Shown piece after piece: positions 42,545-53,123 of a stretch of DNA of 64,000 nucleotides; positions within the stretch are counted from its first letter, which is position 1; the number at the start of each line of letters is the position of its first letter. Below the pieces are notes generated by a model. It was not told where the DNA came from. It saw nothing but the letters and a program-made list of their open reading frames with translations, and made no database searches. This DNA comes from Dysgonomonas hofstadii (GTDB lineage Bacteria; Bacteroidota; Bacteroidia; Bacteroidales; Dysgonomonadaceae): contig NZ_JACIEP010000016.1 in the NCBI RefSeq assembly GCF_014196915.1, positions 1 through 64,000 on the forward strand. The letters are read 5' to 3'. Both the position numbers and the translations under genes were made by a program.

Positions 42545-43999
42545 ATGAGATTTTTCAAACTACTGACGTTATTTTTTCTATTTATTCCTGTTTTTGCACA
42601 ACAAACTCCTGCGACAGAAGTAAGAGCCGTGTGGCTTACAACTAACTGGGGACTTGACTGGCCTACTCAGAATACAAGTGTGCAGGCTCAGAAGGATGAA
42701 TTGATCAAGATCCTTGACCAGCTCAAAGCAGAAAATTTCAATACTGTGTTATTCCAGACAAGGGCGCAAGGTGCTGTATTCTACAGATCAAAAATTGAGC
42801 CGCTCAGTCCTTACTTCAATCATTCCGATAATTTTGATCCTTTGGCTTTTGCTATAGAGGAATGTCATAAGAGAGGAATGGAATTGCATGCGTGGCTTGT
42901 AACATATACGATGGAAAGGGCGATAGTAAGGTATACCGGAAAGGGCAAACGGCGAAAAGCAGTGGTTACTGAAACCAAGCCCGACTATTATAAACTTATC
43001 AACAACGTGTGGTATCTGGACCCGGGCAGACCGGAAACCCAGAATAGAATATTATCACTGGTAAAAGAGATTGTATCTAATTACGATGTGGATGGCATTC
43101 ATTTCGACTATATACGTTATCCCAGCAATACACGTAAGTTTCCCGATGATGCCACATTTAAAAAATACGGAAATGGGATGAACCTGTACGACTGGAGACG
43201 GAATAATATAAATCGCTTGGTAACAGAAATTTATGACAATGTAAAGTCTATAAAGAAATGGGTGCAGATCAGCAGTTCGCCATTAGGACGTTACAAGGTA
43301 CTTCCGGATGTGGCTCCAAATGATGGTTGGACGGCTTACGAAACAGTGTTTCAGGATGCAGGATATTGGATGCAGAGTGGAAAACATGATCTGGTTTTTC
43401 CCATGATGTATCACCGTGAAAAGTATTTCTATCCTTTTCTTGACGATTGGGTAGCCAATTCGGGAGACAGGGTCGTTGTCCCGGGGTTAGGTATTTACCA
43501 GATGGATGAGCAGGACTGGTCGTTGCAGGATATTCTAAACCAGATGAATTATGCCCGTTCCAATAAAGTGAAAGGACAGTCTTTCTTTCGGGCAGGGAAT
43601 ATCTTGAATAACCTGAAAGGAATAAAGGATTCCATACAATCATATTATCCGACTCCGGCAAAGTTACCTCCGTTAACGTGGCTCGAGAATGAAGCTCCCA
43701 ATTCACCAGTGGATCTTCAATTGTATAAAGACAATGAAGGAAACCTGAATATAGAATGGGCTGCTCCGGATGATACTGAAGGTTTCACATATAACATCTA
43801 CGTATCGGCTACAGAAGACTTTGATAAAGAAAATTCCGGCTTCATCTTAGCTACCGGGATACGCTCCAATCATTACTCTTTCCCTGTAAGTACGGGCGAT
43901 TTCGGTTTCTACTATTTTGTAACAGCATCAGACAGGTACCATAATGAAAGTGTAGTCTGCTTCCCGGGATATTTCGTTCATTCCGAGGAAGAACACTGA
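42545..43999 (+). CDS. GHL10/DUF187-type glycosidase, secreted
   Basis: The start at 42545 gives a signal peptide (MRFFKLLTLFFLFIPVFAQ). Residues about 25-330 have EVRAVWLTTNWGLDWP, VLFQTRAQGAVFYRSKIEPL, IEECHKRGMELHAWLVTYT and VDGIHFDYIRYP, the TIM-barrel features of the GHL10 (DUF187, YngK-like) family. The final 100 residues form a fibronectin type III domain (NSPVDLQLYKDNEGNLNIEW). Family members are thought to cleave peptidoglycan-related or other glycans. It lies 7 bases after the TldE gene. Confidence 0.88.
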   Translation: MRFFKLLTLFFLFIPVFAQQTPATEVRAVWLTTNWGLDWPTQNTSVQAQKDELIKILDQLKAENFNTVLFQTRAQGAVFYRSKIEPLSPYFNHSDNFDPLAFAIEECHKRGMELHAWLVTYTMERAIVRYTGKGKRRKAVVTETKPDYYKLINNVWYLDPGRPETQNRILSLVKEIVSNYDVDGIHFDYIRYPSNTRKFPDDATFKKYGNGMNLYDWRRNNINRLVTEIYDNVKSIKKWVQISSSPLGRYKVLPDVAPNDGWTAYETVFQDAGYWMQSGKHDLVFPMMYHREKYFYPFLDDWVANSGDRVVVPGLGIYQMDEQDWSLQDILNQMNYARSNKVKGQSFFRAGNILNNLKGIKDSIQSYYPTPAKLPPLTWLENEAPNSPVDLQLYKDNEGNLNIEWAAPDDTEGFTYNIYVSATEDFDKENSGFILATGIRSNHYSFPVSTGDFGFYYFVTASDRYHNESVVCFPGYFVHSEEEH

Positions 44000-44005
44000 T
44001 TAGAT

Positions 44006-44503
44006 TTAGTCCAGTTCCTTTTTTAGCTGGTTGATTGTCTTATGCAGAACCGGATGTTCGTATTCTCCGGCTATCTCGGCTAAAGGTGTCAGCACAAAAT
44101 CACGTTTATGCAGATAAGGGTGGGGTAGCGTCAGGCCTTCGGTGTCGAGTATGTCATTGTCGAATAGTAATAGGTCGATATCTATTATCCGGTCATGGTA
44201 TATCTGATTCTTTGACTTAGAATCCCGTCCCATTTCTATCTCTATGTCTTTTGTCCTTTGCAGCACTTCCAGTGGGGTAAGTTTGGTGCGGACTTCGCAA
44301 ACAGCATTCAGGAACTGATTGTCCGATTGGAAACCGACAGGATCAGTCAGGTAAAAAGCAGAAGTGGCGATTACTTCGCCAATCCGCTTTTCTATATTAC
44401 TTATTGCATGATCGAGATTTTCACCTCTGTCTCCCAGGTTAGAACCCAAGCCGAGGAATACGTCATGCAGGTTTTCTTTTTCCAGAACTTTATCGAGTAG
44501 CAT
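44006..44503 (-). CDS. folK: 2-amino-4-hydroxy-6-hydroxymethyldihydropteridine pyrophosphokinase
   Basis: The 165-residue protein has VFLGLGSNLGDRGENLDHAI at the start, FLTDPVGFQSDNQFLNAVCE-type text (SAFYLTDPVGFQSDNQFLNA) and DRIIDIDLLLFDND followed by LPHPYLHKRDFVLTPL, all strict FolK motifs. It transfers pyrophosphate from ATP to the pterin in folate synthesis. It starts one base after the queA stop, as the last gene of the ftsX-to-folK cluster. Confidence 0.95.
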   Translation of the reverse strand: MLLDKVLEKENLHDVFLGLGSNLGDRGENLDHAISNIEKRIGEVIATSAFYLTDPVGFQSDNQFLNAVCEVRTKLTPLEVLQRTKDIEIEMGRDSKSKNQIYHDRIIDIDLLLFDNDILDTEGLTLPHPYLHKRDFVLTPLAEIAGEYEHPVLHKTINQLKKELD

Positions 44504-44504
44504 T

Positions 44505-45554
44505 TTAAATTATAAGCATTGCATCACCATACGTTCCAAAACGGTACTTGTCTTTCACGGCCTGATCGTATATATCCATTATCAGGTCGTACCCTCCAAA
44601 TGCAGCAGTCATCATCAATAATGTTGACTGTGGCAGGTGAAAATTCGTAACCATAGAGTCCGCTATTCCAAAATCGTAAGGTGGGAAGATGAATTTATTT
44701 GTCCAGCCCTCGTTCACTTTGAGATGTCCGTCTGTACTTACTATAGTTTCAATGGATCTCATAACGGAAGTACCAACGGCACAAACGCGATGGTTGGCGT
44801 CTTTCGCTTTATTTACGATATCAGCTGCTTCCTGTGTGATTTGTAGCTGTTCGGAATCCATTTTATGCTTTGTCAGGTCTTCTACATCTATATCGCGGTA
44901 ATTACCTAAGCCGGAATGTAAAGTGACATAAGCAAATTCGACCCCTTTAATTTCCAGCCGTTTCAATAACTCGCGACTGAAATGCAAGCCGGCTGCAGGA
45001 GCAACCACAGCACCTTCATTTTTGGCAAAGATAGTCTGGTAACGGTCTTTGTCCTCAGGTTCCTCGCCTCTGTTCAGGTACTTCGGGATTGGAGTTTCTC
45101 CAAGTGCGTACAGAGCCTTTCTGAATTCTTCGCTTGGTCCGTCATATAAGAAACGGAGTGTGCGGCCACGCGATGTTGTATTATCAATAACTTCGGCCAC
45201 CATAGAATCATCATCGCCGAAATAGAGTTTATTGCCAATTCGTATTTTGCGGGCAGGATCTACCAATACATCCCACAAATGGAATTCTTCATTCAGTTCG
45301 CGAAGCAAGAATACCTCAATAGTGGCTCCAGTCTTCTCTTTATTTCCATAGAGGCGGGCAGGGAATACCTTAGTATCGTTAAAGACGAATACATCTTTAT
45401 CATCGAAATAGTTAATGATATCTTTAAATATTTTATGTTCGATATTTCCTGTTTTGCGATTAACGACCAACAAGCGGGACTCATCCCTGTTCTTCGCAGG
45501 ATGCGTTGCAATCAGCTCCTCGGGGAGGTCAAATCTGAATTGAGAAAGTTTCAT
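44505..45554 (-). CDS. queA: tRNA preQ1(34) ribosyltransferase-isomerase
   Basis: The 349-residue protein begins [20 protein letters not shown] and has [37 protein letters not shown] and [20 protein letters not shown], the QueA signature motifs. It uses SAM to turn preQ1 in tRNA into epoxyqueuosine. It lies between truB (30 bases) and folK (1 base), the same order as in other Bacteroidales. Confidence 0.96.
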   Translation of the reverse strand: MKLSQFRFDLPEELIATHPAKNRDESRLLVVNRKTGNIEHKIFKDIINYFDDKDVFVFNDTKVFPARLYGNKEKTGATIEVFLLRELNEEFHLWDVLVDPARKIRIGNKLYFGDDDSMVAEVIDNTTSRGRTLRFLYDGPSEEFRKALYALGETPIPKYLNRGEEPEDKDRYQTIFAKNEGAVVAPAAGLHFSRELLKRLEIKGVEFAYVTLHSGLGNYRDIDVEDLTKHKMDSEQLQITQEAADIVNKAKDANHRVCAVGTSVMRSIETIVSTDGHLKVNEGWTNKFIFPPYDFGIADSMVTNFHLPQSTLLMMTAAFGGYDLIMDIYDQAVKDKYRFGTYGDAMLII

Positions 45555-45584
45555 GTTCTATATATTATTTTGTTATTATTCTTT

Positions 45585-46277
45585 TTATCCGATTACGAGT
45601 GCATCTACAAATTCCTCTATCTGTGCTCCGTTAATACATTGATCAAGGGTGATTTCTCCAATACGGGTGCGCTCCAGTCCTATAAGATGTCCTCCCGAAT
45701 CCAAAGCTTGTCCGATGTCCCGGGCCAATGCTCTTATGTATGTTCCTTTGCTACATACTACCCGAACCTTTATAACAGGTAATTTACATTCGATCAGTTC
45801 TATCTCATCTATAACGAGTAACTTAGGCTTTAGTTCTACGTCCTGTCCTTCGCGTGCAAACTTATAGGCTCTTTTCCCATCGACTTTGCAGGCAGAATAG
45901 ATAGGGGGCACCTGCCATATTTCTCCTGTAAATTGCTTTAATACTTCTTGTACCGACTCTTCAGTAATATGCTCTGTAGGGTATGTTTTATCTATTTCAG
46001 TCTCCAGATCGAACGAAGGAGTTGTCGCTCCTAGTTTGATTGTGGCAATATACTCTTTCGTTTGGTATTGGAACGATTCTATTAGTTTTGTCTTCTTTCC
46101 GGTGCAGATAATCATAACTCCCGTAGCCAGGGGGTCTAATGTCCCTGCATGACCAACTTTTAATTTTTTTATCCCAATTTTGCGACAAAGTTTATATCTC
46201 AGTTTGCCTACCAGAGTAAACGATGTCCAGTTCAATGGTTTATTTATGTATAAGATCTCTCCGGAAATAAAATCCAT
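45585..46277 (-). CDS. truB: tRNA pseudouridine(55) synthase
   Basis: The start is placed at the ATG at 46277, which overlaps the TAA of uppP as TAATG, a sign of coupled translation; the longer frame to 46349 has no merit. The 230 residues have INKPLNWTSFTLV, KVGHAGTLDPLATGVMIICT (catalytic Asp) and SKGTYIRALARDIGQAL. It makes pseudouridine 55 in the T loop of all tRNAs. Confidence 0.95.
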   Translation of the reverse strand: MDFISGEILYINKPLNWTSFTLVGKLRYKLCRKIGIKKLKVGHAGTLDPLATGVMIICTGKKTKLIESFQYQTKEYIATIKLGATTPSFDLETEIDKTYPTEHITEESVQEVLKQFTGEIWQVPPIYSACKVDGKRAYKFAREGQDVELKPKLLVIDEIELIECKLPVIKVRVVCSKGTYIRALARDIGQALDSGGHLIGLERTRIGEITLDQCINGAQIEEFVDALVIG

Positions 46278-47131
46278 TATATAATCGTTAATTCGTGTCC
46301 GGTCAGCAATAATATCAGAAGGATACCCCCTAATATGATGCGATACCATCCGAATAATTTGAAACCGTATTTTGTAACAAAACCGATGAAGAACTTGATT
46401 GCCAGTAATGCTACAATAAATGCTACGACATTTCCGATAATCAAAACTCCTATATTTTCTTGTAATAATTCAAATCCTGTGTCAGACGTAAATAGTTTTA
46501 ATACTTTATAGCCAGTTGCAGCAGCCATAGTTGGTACAGCAAGGAAGAATGAGAACTCGGCGGCATTCTTACGGCTTAACCCACGGGTCATCCCCCCAAC
46601 GATAGTAGCCATAGAGCGCGAAACTCCGGGAATCATGGCGATACATTGATAAAACCCGATAATAAAAGCATTTTTATATGTAATCTCTTGCGGCCCTTCT
46701 TCAGGACGATTAAACCACTTGTCAACGAATAACATCAATATACCTCCAAGTACGAGCATTGCCGCTACTACAGTTACATTTTCCAATAGTTCATCTATTT
46801 TGTCACTGAAGATAAGGCCAAGTACTGCTGCGGGTATAAATCCGGCCAATAGTTTCCAATAAAATTCAAATCTGTAAAAATTCTCTTTGATGAAATTCCC
46901 CTTTGCCGATTCGGGAATATCATTTCTCAGGCGGAAAAAGCGCTTCCAGTAAAGAACAATCACTGACAGGATAGCGCCAAACTGGATGATAACAGTGAAT
47001 GCCTTTACAAATTCGTTACTTTCGATACCTAAAAGGCTTTGTGCAATTATCATATGCCCGGTAGACGATACCGGAAGAAATTCTGTTAATCCTTCTACTA
47101 TGGCAATTATAATTGCCTCGATAATACTCAT
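46277..47131 (-). CDS. uppP: Undecaprenyl-diphosphate phosphatase
   Basis: The 284-residue membrane protein has the BacA/UppP motifs: [20 protein letters not shown] (Glu-rich active region) and [20 protein letters not shown], with about eight helices. It frees lipid carrier for peptidoglycan and glycan synthesis. The stop overlaps the truB start by one base. It follows the DUF3098 gene by 22 bases. Confidence 0.95.
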   Translation of the reverse strand: MSIIEAIIIAIVEGLTEFLPVSSTGHMIIAQSLLGIESNEFVKAFTVIIQFGAILSVIVLYWKRFFRLRNDIPESAKGNFIKENFYRFEFYWKLLAGFIPAAVLGLIFSDKIDELLENVTVVAAMLVLGGILMLFVDKWFNRPEEGPQEITYKNAFIIGFYQCIAMIPGVSRSMATIVGGMTRGLSRKNAAEFSFFLAVPTMAAATGYKVLKLFTSDTGFELLQENIGVLIIGNVVAFIVALLAIKFFIGFVTKYGFKLFGWYRIILGGILLILLLTGHELTII

Positions 47132-47153
47132 TCTTATTTATATTTTTGTAAAA

Positions 47154-47408
47154 TTAGTTGTGCTCTTGCTTTTCCTTTGCTTCTTTTTTTCGGGGATATA
47201 GTATGCCAACGATCATCAGCAGGAATCCTGCGAAACAAATCATTGGGGCTACTACAATTCTTTTTGTACTGAAAATATCAGGCTCAAAACCACCTTCTAT
47301 ACTTGATGCCGGTCCTGTCATAAGAACGAATCCGATAATAATCAGGATTACGGAAGCGGCACATATGATATAGTTCAATTTGCCGAATGCTAAGTCTTTT
47401 TTATCCAT
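47154..47408 (-). CDS. DUF3098 two-TM protein
   Basis: This 84-residue protein has two membrane helices (about 11-30 and 53-70) with FEPDIFSTKRIVVAPMI in between, the pattern of the DUF3098 family of Bacteroidetes. The function is unknown, but it is regularly found between ftsX and uppP, which suggests a role in the cell envelope. It starts 4 bases after ftsX ends. Confidence 0.85.
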   Translation of the reverse strand: MDKKDLAFGKLNYIICAASVILIIIGFVLMTGPASSIEGGFEPDIFSTKRIVVAPMICFAGFLLMIVGILYPRKKEAKEKQEHN

Positions 47409-47412
47409 ATTT

Positions 47413-48306
47413 TTAAACGTGATAAAGTTTATTAGTTGCCATTCTTAAATACCTGTTTACAGCTGATATTGTAGCCAATGCTGTAATTAGAATCCCAAAA
47501 ACAATAACCAGTGCGTATACGATTAGTAATTCTGTCATTGTAACAATAGATATCGACATCGGAAATATACTGGTCACATAATATACTACTCCGGTAATAG
47601 CTATGTTTGCAAATATTGCGGCTATAATGCCACTTGTAACCATCCGCCACATAAATGGCCACCTGATGAACGAGTTGGTTGCGCCGACTAGCTGCATTGT
47701 ATTTATAAGGAAGCGTTTAGAATAGATGTTTAATTGTATAATGCTACGTATCAATGTGAATGATATAAGGATGAGGATTACTGCCAATATAAGTAATACC
47801 GATCCGATAAGAGATAGATTGTAATTGGCGCTGGTAATATCCTCTTCGTTATATACGATGTTCTTTACAATTTTATCTCCTTTCAGCGTTTGTTTCTTTA
47901 GACTGGCTTCTACTATTTTGATACTGTCAGCATTGACATATTCCGATTTAATGAAAATATCGAAATAGCTTTTAGCCGGATTATATCCTAAAACTTCTTC
48001 AGGGTCACGTCCCAGGTCTTCTATCAGTTGTTTTTTGACTTCTTCTTTACTTATATAAACGGCTGATTTTACATAAGGATTGTTATCGAGGTCTTTTTGT
48101 ATTTTGGCTATAGATGCTTCATCGATATTCTCTGAAAGCTCGATGGATATTCCCAGGTTTTCTTTCAGGTAAGATGTAAATCCATTTGCCGTGAAACCGA
48201 CAAGAATAGTCAGCCCCAATAAAAAAAGGACAAGAGTAATGCTAATTGTAGTAATAACCCCCGCTGTGAATAACGATATTGTTTTGAATTGCCGTTTATC
48301 AGACAT
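47413..48306 (-). CDS. ftsX: Cell division protein FtsX
   Basis: The 297-residue protein has an N-terminal helix (about 12-37), an extracellular domain of about 130 residues, then three C-terminal helices, the FtsX topology. The motif YNPAKSYFDIFIKSEYVN and the IQLNIYSKRFLINTMQLVGA segment near the membrane are typical. It works with the ATPase FtsE to control cell-wall hydrolases at the septum; no ftsE is in the window. It is the first gene of the leftward cluster. Confidence 0.92.
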   Translation of the reverse strand: MSDKRQFKTISLFTAGVITTISITLVLFLLGLTILVGFTANGFTSYLKENLGISIELSENIDEASIAKIQKDLDNNPYVKSAVYISKEEVKKQLIEDLGRDPEEVLGYNPAKSYFDIFIKSEYVNADSIKIVEASLKKQTLKGDKIVKNIVYNEEDITSANYNLSLIGSVLLILAVILILISFTLIRSIIQLNIYSKRFLINTMQLVGATNSFIRWPFMWRMVTSGIIAAIFANIAITGVVYYVTSIFPMSISIVTMTELLIVYALVIVFGILITALATISAVNRYLRMATNKLYHV

Positions 48307-48473
48307 TTTTCACAAATGACATTTTGGATATATTTTCATTTGGATACAAAACACCCAAATTCGCTGCAAAGAAACAAAATAAATACATGTATTAGAACTA
48401 TTTTTGATTTTTTTAATATATATCTTAGTTATATCAGGGTTCGGCCGTTAAGCGGATCTCTCGGGAGGGAGGT

Positions 48474-48624
48474 TCAAAACCTGACAAACCTGACAGATTA
48501 TTTAGCCTTTAGCTGTTAGCTCATAGCTATTCGCTTTTTTAATCAAAACCTGACACTTCTTTTAGCTGTTGGCTATTAGCTAATAGCTATTGGCTTTTTT
48601 GTTAAAATCTGACATTCCTGACAC
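48474..48624. repeat. Tandem copies of a dispersed intergenic repeat
   Basis: Two units of about 60-67 bases lie in a row, each with CAAAACCTGACA at the start, a TAGCTGTTRGCT core and an ending GCTATTSGCTTTTTT; a third, partial unit begins at 48601. Related pieces occur at 40869-40903, 51233-51309 and 55897-55908. Confidence 0.65.
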
Positions 48625-48792
48625 AATTTTTAGTTTAAATCCGATGAGACGAGGAAACTTGTTTACTTGTATCTCGTTTACTTGTCAATTTTATCCATGT
48701 CAAAGATCGCTTCTACGAACTACTCTTTATAACTATAGATAAAGTTATCTGTAAAAAATAATACTTGCGATTTCAGACTCGTATTATTATTG

Positions 48793-48800
48793 TATATTTG
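48793..48800 (+). promoter_or_regulatory. Promoter box of galM
   Basis: TATATTTG, a TAnnTTTG box, lies 55 bases upstream of the ATG at 48855. Confidence 0.55.
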
Positions 48801-48854
48801 TGCTTAACGCCTGAAAAAATCATGAAATAATTAAACTAATATAAGATTAAAACC

Positions 48855-49928
48855 ATGGAAGGAAAACAAACAAAATCGGGATTAAACCCAGCCGGTTTCT
48901 CTGGCAAAGTAGATGATAAGGATGTGCAAATGTATATCCTGACTAACAATAAAGGTGCAGAAGCTACAATCATTAATTATGGTGCGAAAATAGTATCGTT
49001 GAATGTGCCTGATAAAGACGGTAAGCTTACAGATGTGGTTTTGGGTCATAATAATCTGGAAGAGTATCTTGGTTCTGAAGAGCCGTATTTCGGCGCGGTG
49101 TGTGGACGTACCGGAAACCGTATTGCAAAAGGCAAATTTACGCTCGATGGCATTTCTTATCAACTGGTGATAAACAATGGACCAAATAATCTGCATGGAG
49201 GTATAAAAGGATTCAATGCCGTAGTGTGGGATGCTAAACGAATAGATAGCCAAACATTGGAACTTACTTACTTGTCGAAGGATGGAGAAGAAGGCTTTCC
49301 TGGTAATCTGAATGTAAAAATCACATACAAACTGACTGATGACAACTCGCTTGATATAGATTATGAAGCAACAACCGATAAGGCCACAATTATCAACCTG
49401 ACCAATCATTCATACTTTAATCTGTCGGGTGAGGGAGATCCTAGTGTAAACGACCATGTACTGGTTATGCATGCATCGCAATTCTTGCCGACTGATGATA
49501 CGGCTATACCATACGGAGCACCTGAGCTGGTAAAAGGAACTCCATTCGACTTTACTGCACCTCATGCAATAGGAGAACGGATTGAAGATGACTTTGAACA
49601 GCTACACTTTGGTAAGGGTTATGACCACACAATGGTTCTGGATAAAGCTGATAACGACCTGGCCTTAGCAATAGAATGCTATTCTCCTAAAACCGGGATA
49701 AAGATGGATATCCATACAACAGAACCCGGAGTGCAAATCTATACTGGAAACTGGATGAGTGGAAATTTTGAAGGAAAACACGGGCACCGTTATCCTGCAC
49801 GCGCGGCGGTTTGTTTCGAAACACAGCATTTTCCTGACAGCATCAATAAACCTCAATATCCGAGTGTGGTTTTAAGGCCTGGAAAAATATTCAGGAGTAG
49901 GACAACACATAAGTTCTCTGTGAAATAA
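48855..49928 (+). CDS. galM: Aldose 1-epimerase (galactose mutarotase)
   Basis: The 357-residue protein has the mutarotase motifs: TIINYGAKIVSLNVPDKDG, YFGAVCGRTGNRIAKGKF, INLTNHSYFNLSGEGD (base or acid His) and ETQHFPDSINKPQYPSVVLRPG with the end catalytic region. It interconverts alpha and beta forms of galactose and other aldoses. It is a single gene ending at a clear terminator (49940-49967). Confidence 0.95.
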   Translation: MEGKQTKSGLNPAGFSGKVDDKDVQMYILTNNKGAEATIINYGAKIVSLNVPDKDGKLTDVVLGHNNLEEYLGSEEPYFGAVCGRTGNRIAKGKFTLDGISYQLVINNGPNNLHGGIKGFNAVVWDAKRIDSQTLELTYLSKDGEEGFPGNLNVKITYKLTDDNSLDIDYEATTDKATIINLTNHSYFNLSGEGDPSVNDHVLVMHASQFLPTDDTAIPYGAPELVKGTPFDFTAPHAIGERIEDDFEQLHFGKGYDHTMVLDKADNDLALAIECYSPKTGIKMDIHTTEPGVQIYTGNWMSGNFEGKHGHRYPARAAVCFETQHFPDSINKPQYPSVVLRPGKIFRSRTTHKFSVK

Positions 49929-49939
49929 TGATATTATTG

Positions 49940-49967
49940 TCCCCTGTTCCCGGAATAGGGGATTTTT
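49940..49967 (+). terminator. Terminator of galM
   Basis: TCCCCT (49940-49945) pairs with AGGGGA (49957-49962), with inner GTTCC/GGAAT pairing, and a T run to 49967. It also covers the end of the convergent coaA gene. Confidence 0.75.
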
Positions 49968-50904
49968 ATTTCCGTAGCCTTACGTAGTCTATTGCATGCC
50001 CTTCGCTCTTGTGTAGTATCAGGCTGGCACGTTCACGGGTTGGCAGTATGTTCCGGCGAAGGTTTTTGCGGTTGATCTCCCTCCAGATAGTTTTTGATGT
50101 CTTTATCGCTTCTTTTTCCGATAGCTGGGCAAAGCTGCGGAAATACGACTGTGGATCGGTAAAAGCTCCTTTTCTGAATTTCATGAAGCGGGAGATATAC
50201 CATTCTTCCAGCTTTTCTTCATCGGCATCTACATAGATAGAGAAATCCACAAAGTCGGATACAAATATCCGGGGCTTCTCGTCGGGATAGTCCATCCCGC
50301 TTTGGAGTACATTCAATCCTTCAAGAATCAATATATCAGGCTGTTCTATTGTCTGATATTCACCGGGGATAATATCGTAAATCAGATGCGAATATTTAGG
50401 TACTTTTACAGATGCTTTCCCTGACTTAATATCTGTCACGAATTCGAGTAACCGCTTTATGTCATAAGACAGGGGGAAACCTTTTTTGAGCATGATCCCC
50501 TTTTCTTCAAGAATAGCATTCGGATACAGAAATCCGTCTGTCGTCACCAGTGCCACCCGTGTGTTTTCTTTCCAGCGGCTAAGTAATGCTTGTAGTACAC
50601 GAGCAGTAGTGCTTTTGCCCACAGATACGCTTCCTGCTATTCCAATGATAAAAGGTATTTTTTGATAATCCTGTTTCAGGAATTTCATCAGGACAGATTG
50701 TCTGCTGGTTCTTGCGCTTACATAATAACTCAGGAGACGGGATAAGGGAAGATAAATTTCTTCTACTTCGTCAATCGATAATTCATGGTCGATGCCCTGC
50801 AGGGTCAATAACTCTTCATAAGTCAAGGTCATTGGCTCAGAGTCACGCAGAGCGGCCCATTGCTTACGGGTGAACTGCATGTAGGGACCGGCTATATTTT
50901 CCAT
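49966..50904 (-). CDS. coaA: Pantothenate kinase, type I
   Basis: The 312-residue protein has [20 protein letters not shown] (P-loop), [50 protein letters not shown] and [16 protein letters not shown], all diagnostic of CoaA. It makes phosphopantothenate, the first step of CoA synthesis. It is a single gene transcribed away from sufB. Confidence 0.95.
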   Translation of the reverse strand: MENIAGPYMQFTRKQWAALRDSEPMTLTYEELLTLQGIDHELSIDEVEEIYLPLSRLLSYYVSARTSRQSVLMKFLKQDYQKIPFIIGIAGSVSVGKSTTARVLQALLSRWKENTRVALVTTDGFLYPNAILEEKGIMLKKGFPLSYDIKRLLEFVTDIKSGKASVKVPKYSHLIYDIIPGEYQTIEQPDILILEGLNVLQSGMDYPDEKPRIFVSDFVDFSIYVDADEEKLEEWYISRFMKFRKGAFTDPQSYFRSFAQLSEKEAIKTSKTIWREINRKNLRRNILPTRERASLILHKSEGHAIDYVRLRK

Positions 50905-51212
50905 CTGTAACTGTTTGATTGAGACTGTAAAGGTAATATTATCCTGTAAAAAAGTTACAAAAGTTACACATTATTCAGTTTTTGATTAACCTTTAGTTTC
51001 TCTGAAAAACGATTTATGACAGATTTTTTAATATTTCACATTTCGTTCCACTAACTGCTTTTAGCGTATAGATAAACATATTGAAACTTGATTGTTCACA
51101 GATTGCGGGTAACATTGTTATAAAAAGAAAAAGAAACAAACAAAACCCACTTCTATCTGTTCTATGAGTGATGCAAAATATTTATATATGTTCAATTAAC
51201 GGGAAGAATTAA

Positions 51213-51220
51213 TATCTTTG
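51213..51220 (+). promoter_or_regulatory. Promoter box of sufB
   Basis: TATCTTTG, a TAnnTTTG box, is about 100 bases upstream of the sufB ATG. Confidence 0.55.
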
Positions 51221-51232
51221 TATCCGCAAATA

Positions 51233-51309
51233 AGCTGTTAGCTGTTAGCCAATAGCTTATAGTTATAAATAAAAGCTAACAGCTAGTAGCTAAAGGCTAT
51301 CGGCTAAAA
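51233..51309. repeat. Inverted copies of the dispersed repeat in the sufB leader
   Basis: AGCTGTTAGCTGTTAGCC at 51233-51250 and its inverse-type partner with GCTAACAGCT (51274-51283) and GGCTATCGGCTA (51295-51306) can form a long hairpin. It ends 10 bases before the start codon, so it could affect sufB translation. Confidence 0.6.
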
Positions 51310-51319
51310 TAAATTACAA

Positions 51320-52777
51320 ATGCAGGAAACTCAAGATAAAATTTTAGAAGATGTTACCACCGGTGAATACAAGTACGGTTTTGTAACAGACATAGAAACA
51401 GAGGTTATCCCTACAGGTCTTAATGAAGATGTGGTACGGTTGATCTCTGCGAAAAAGAATGAACCCGAATGGTTGCTCGAATTCCGTTTGAAGGCTTATC
51501 GTCACTGGCTGACAATGGATGCTCCTGAATGGGCGCATTTGGATATTCCCCGGATAGATTATCAAAGCATCAGTTACTATGCTGCGCCCAAGAAGAAAGA
51601 CGGGCCTAAAAGCCTTGATGAAGTAGACCCGGAATTATTAAAGACATTCGATAAGCTGGGTGTGCCTCTTCACGAACGTGAAATATTGGCAGGTGTGCAA
51701 AATATGGCTGTGGATGCGGTAGTAGATAGTGTTTCGGTAAAGACCACTTTTAAAGAAGTCCTTTCCGAAAAAGGTATAATTTTCTGCTCATTCAGCGAAG
51801 CAGTACAGGAATATCCCGAACTGGTGAGAAAATACCTGGGATCGGTAGTCCCGTATCGTGATAATTTCTTTGGAGCGCTCAATTCGGCTGTTTTCAGCGA
51901 CGGATCATTTGTCTACATCCCTAAAGGCGTAAGATGTCCGATGGAATTGTCGACTTATTTCCGTATTAATGCGGCCAATACAGGACAATTTGAACGTACG
52001 CTGATTGTGGCCGATGATAATGCTTATGTGAGTTATCTCGAAGGCTGTACAGCTCCTATGCGTGACGAAAACCAGCTTCATGCCGCTATTGTCGAGATAA
52101 TAGCTCTTGATCATGCTGAGGTGAAATACTCAACAGTACAGAACTGGTATCCCGGAGATAAAGAAGGTAAAGGTGGTATTTACAACTTTGTAACTAAACG
52201 TGGCCTTTGCAAAGGCAAAGGTTCCAAGATATCATGGACACAGGTCGAAACGGGGTCTGCAATCACATGGAAATATCCGTCATGCATCCTTGCGGGCGAC
52301 GATTCCATCGGAGAATTTTACTCTGTGGCTGTTACCAACAACTACCAGCAGGCCGACACGGGAACAAAAATGGTGCATATAGGAAAGAATACGAAGAGCC
52401 GCATAGTCTCTAAAGGTATTTCTGCCGGATTCAGCCAAAATTCATACCGGGGATTGGTAAAGGTTTCTCCGAAAGCAGAAGGTGCACGTAATCACTCGCA
52501 ATGTGATAGTTTGCTGTTGGGAGATAAGTGTGGAGCCCATACATTCCCATACTCTGATATAGCTAATCCGACGGCTATCATCGAACATGAAGCAACCACC
52601 TCAAAGATAAGTGAAGATCAAATCCTTTACTGCAATCAGCGTGGTATTGGCACGGAAGAAGCTGTGGGGTTGATTGTGAACGGATATGCAAAAGAAGTAA
52701 TGCAAAATCTTCCAATGGAGTTTGCTGTAGAAGCTCAAAAACTACTGCAAATAAGTCTGGAAGGTAGTGTGGGATAA
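51320..52777 (+). CDS. sufB: Fe-S cluster assembly protein SufB
   Basis: The 485-residue protein has the SufB features: [20 protein letters not shown] at the start, [40 protein letters not shown] and [20 protein letters not shown] with Cys used in cluster assembly. SufB is the scaffold of the SufBCD complex. In many Bacteroidetes sufC and sufD follow, but here a terminator and unrelated genes do. Length is normal. Confidence 0.96.
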   Translation: MQETQDKILEDVTTGEYKYGFVTDIETEVIPTGLNEDVVRLISAKKNEPEWLLEFRLKAYRHWLTMDAPEWAHLDIPRIDYQSISYYAAPKKKDGPKSLDEVDPELLKTFDKLGVPLHEREILAGVQNMAVDAVVDSVSVKTTFKEVLSEKGIIFCSFSEAVQEYPELVRKYLGSVVPYRDNFFGALNSAVFSDGSFVYIPKGVRCPMELSTYFRINAANTGQFERTLIVADDNAYVSYLEGCTAPMRDENQLHAAIVEIIALDHAEVKYSTVQNWYPGDKEGKGGIYNFVTKRGLCKGKGSKISWTQVETGSAITWKYPSCILAGDDSIGEFYSVAVTNNYQQADTGTKMVHIGKNTKSRIVSKGISAGFSQNSYRGLVKVSPKAEGARNHSQCDSLLLGDKCGAHTFPYSDIANPTAIIEHEATTSKISEDQILYCNQRGIGTEEAVGLIVNGYAKEVMQNLPMEFAVEAQKLLQISLEGSVG

Positions 52778-52800
52778 TATCTCTAACTGATAAAAATAGG

Positions 52801-52831
52801 CAGGCAATCCCGATGGGTTGCCTGTTTTTTT
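52801..52831 (+). terminator. Terminator of sufB
   Basis: CAGGCAATCC (52801-52810) pairs with GGGTTGCCTG (52815-52824), with one G-T pair, and a T run to 52831. Confidence 0.8.
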
Positions 52832-52841
52832 ATAAAAAAAC

Positions 52842-53123
52842 TTATCCTTTAGATTCATCCGACATATTGTTTCTCAATTTCGAAATGTCGTTTGTACGAA
52901 TATCAACTTTTATTCTGTTCTTACTTTCCTGTATGTCGTCAGATGATGGATAGGGTCGGCAATGATTTTGCATTCTGTCTTTTAATGCCAATTCCTTATG
53001 AGGGTTCAACGATTCTTTTTCGTTTTTTGTTCCTCTGCCTTGTCCAATGTGTGAAGTGTCGTGCTCTTTTAATTCATTGCAGGTGCACTCACTTTCTGAA
53101 TCATGTTTATTGTTCATTTTCAT
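52842..53123 (-). CDS. Small hydrophilic hypothetical protein
   Basis: The frame gives 93 residues rich in Lys, Glu, Asp, Asn and Ser with three Cys near the ends and no hydrophobic stretch. No domain is recognised. It may start at Met3 (MNNKHDSES). It lies between the sufB terminator and the ligase gene and has AT-rich upstream DNA. The low complexity makes it less sure than its neighbours; it may be a stress-type disordered protein or a chance frame. Confidence 0.4.
   Translation of the reverse strand: MKMNNKHDSESECTCNELKEHDTSHIGQGRGTKNEKESLNPHKELALKDRMQNHCRPYPSSDDIQESKNRIKVDIRTNDISKLRNNMSDESKG

Larger units (their letters stand above)
48307..48854. other. Intergenic region with tandem repeats and the galM promoter
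   Basis: This stretch has no gene. It includes the repeat array at 48474-48624 and the TATATTTG promoter box at 48793-48800 for galM. Confidence 0.6.
50905..51319. other. Divergent intergenic region of coaA and sufB
   Basis: No gene was found. It has the promoter box at 51213-51220 and a repeat hairpin at 51233-51309 that lies in the sufB leader. Confidence 0.6.
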
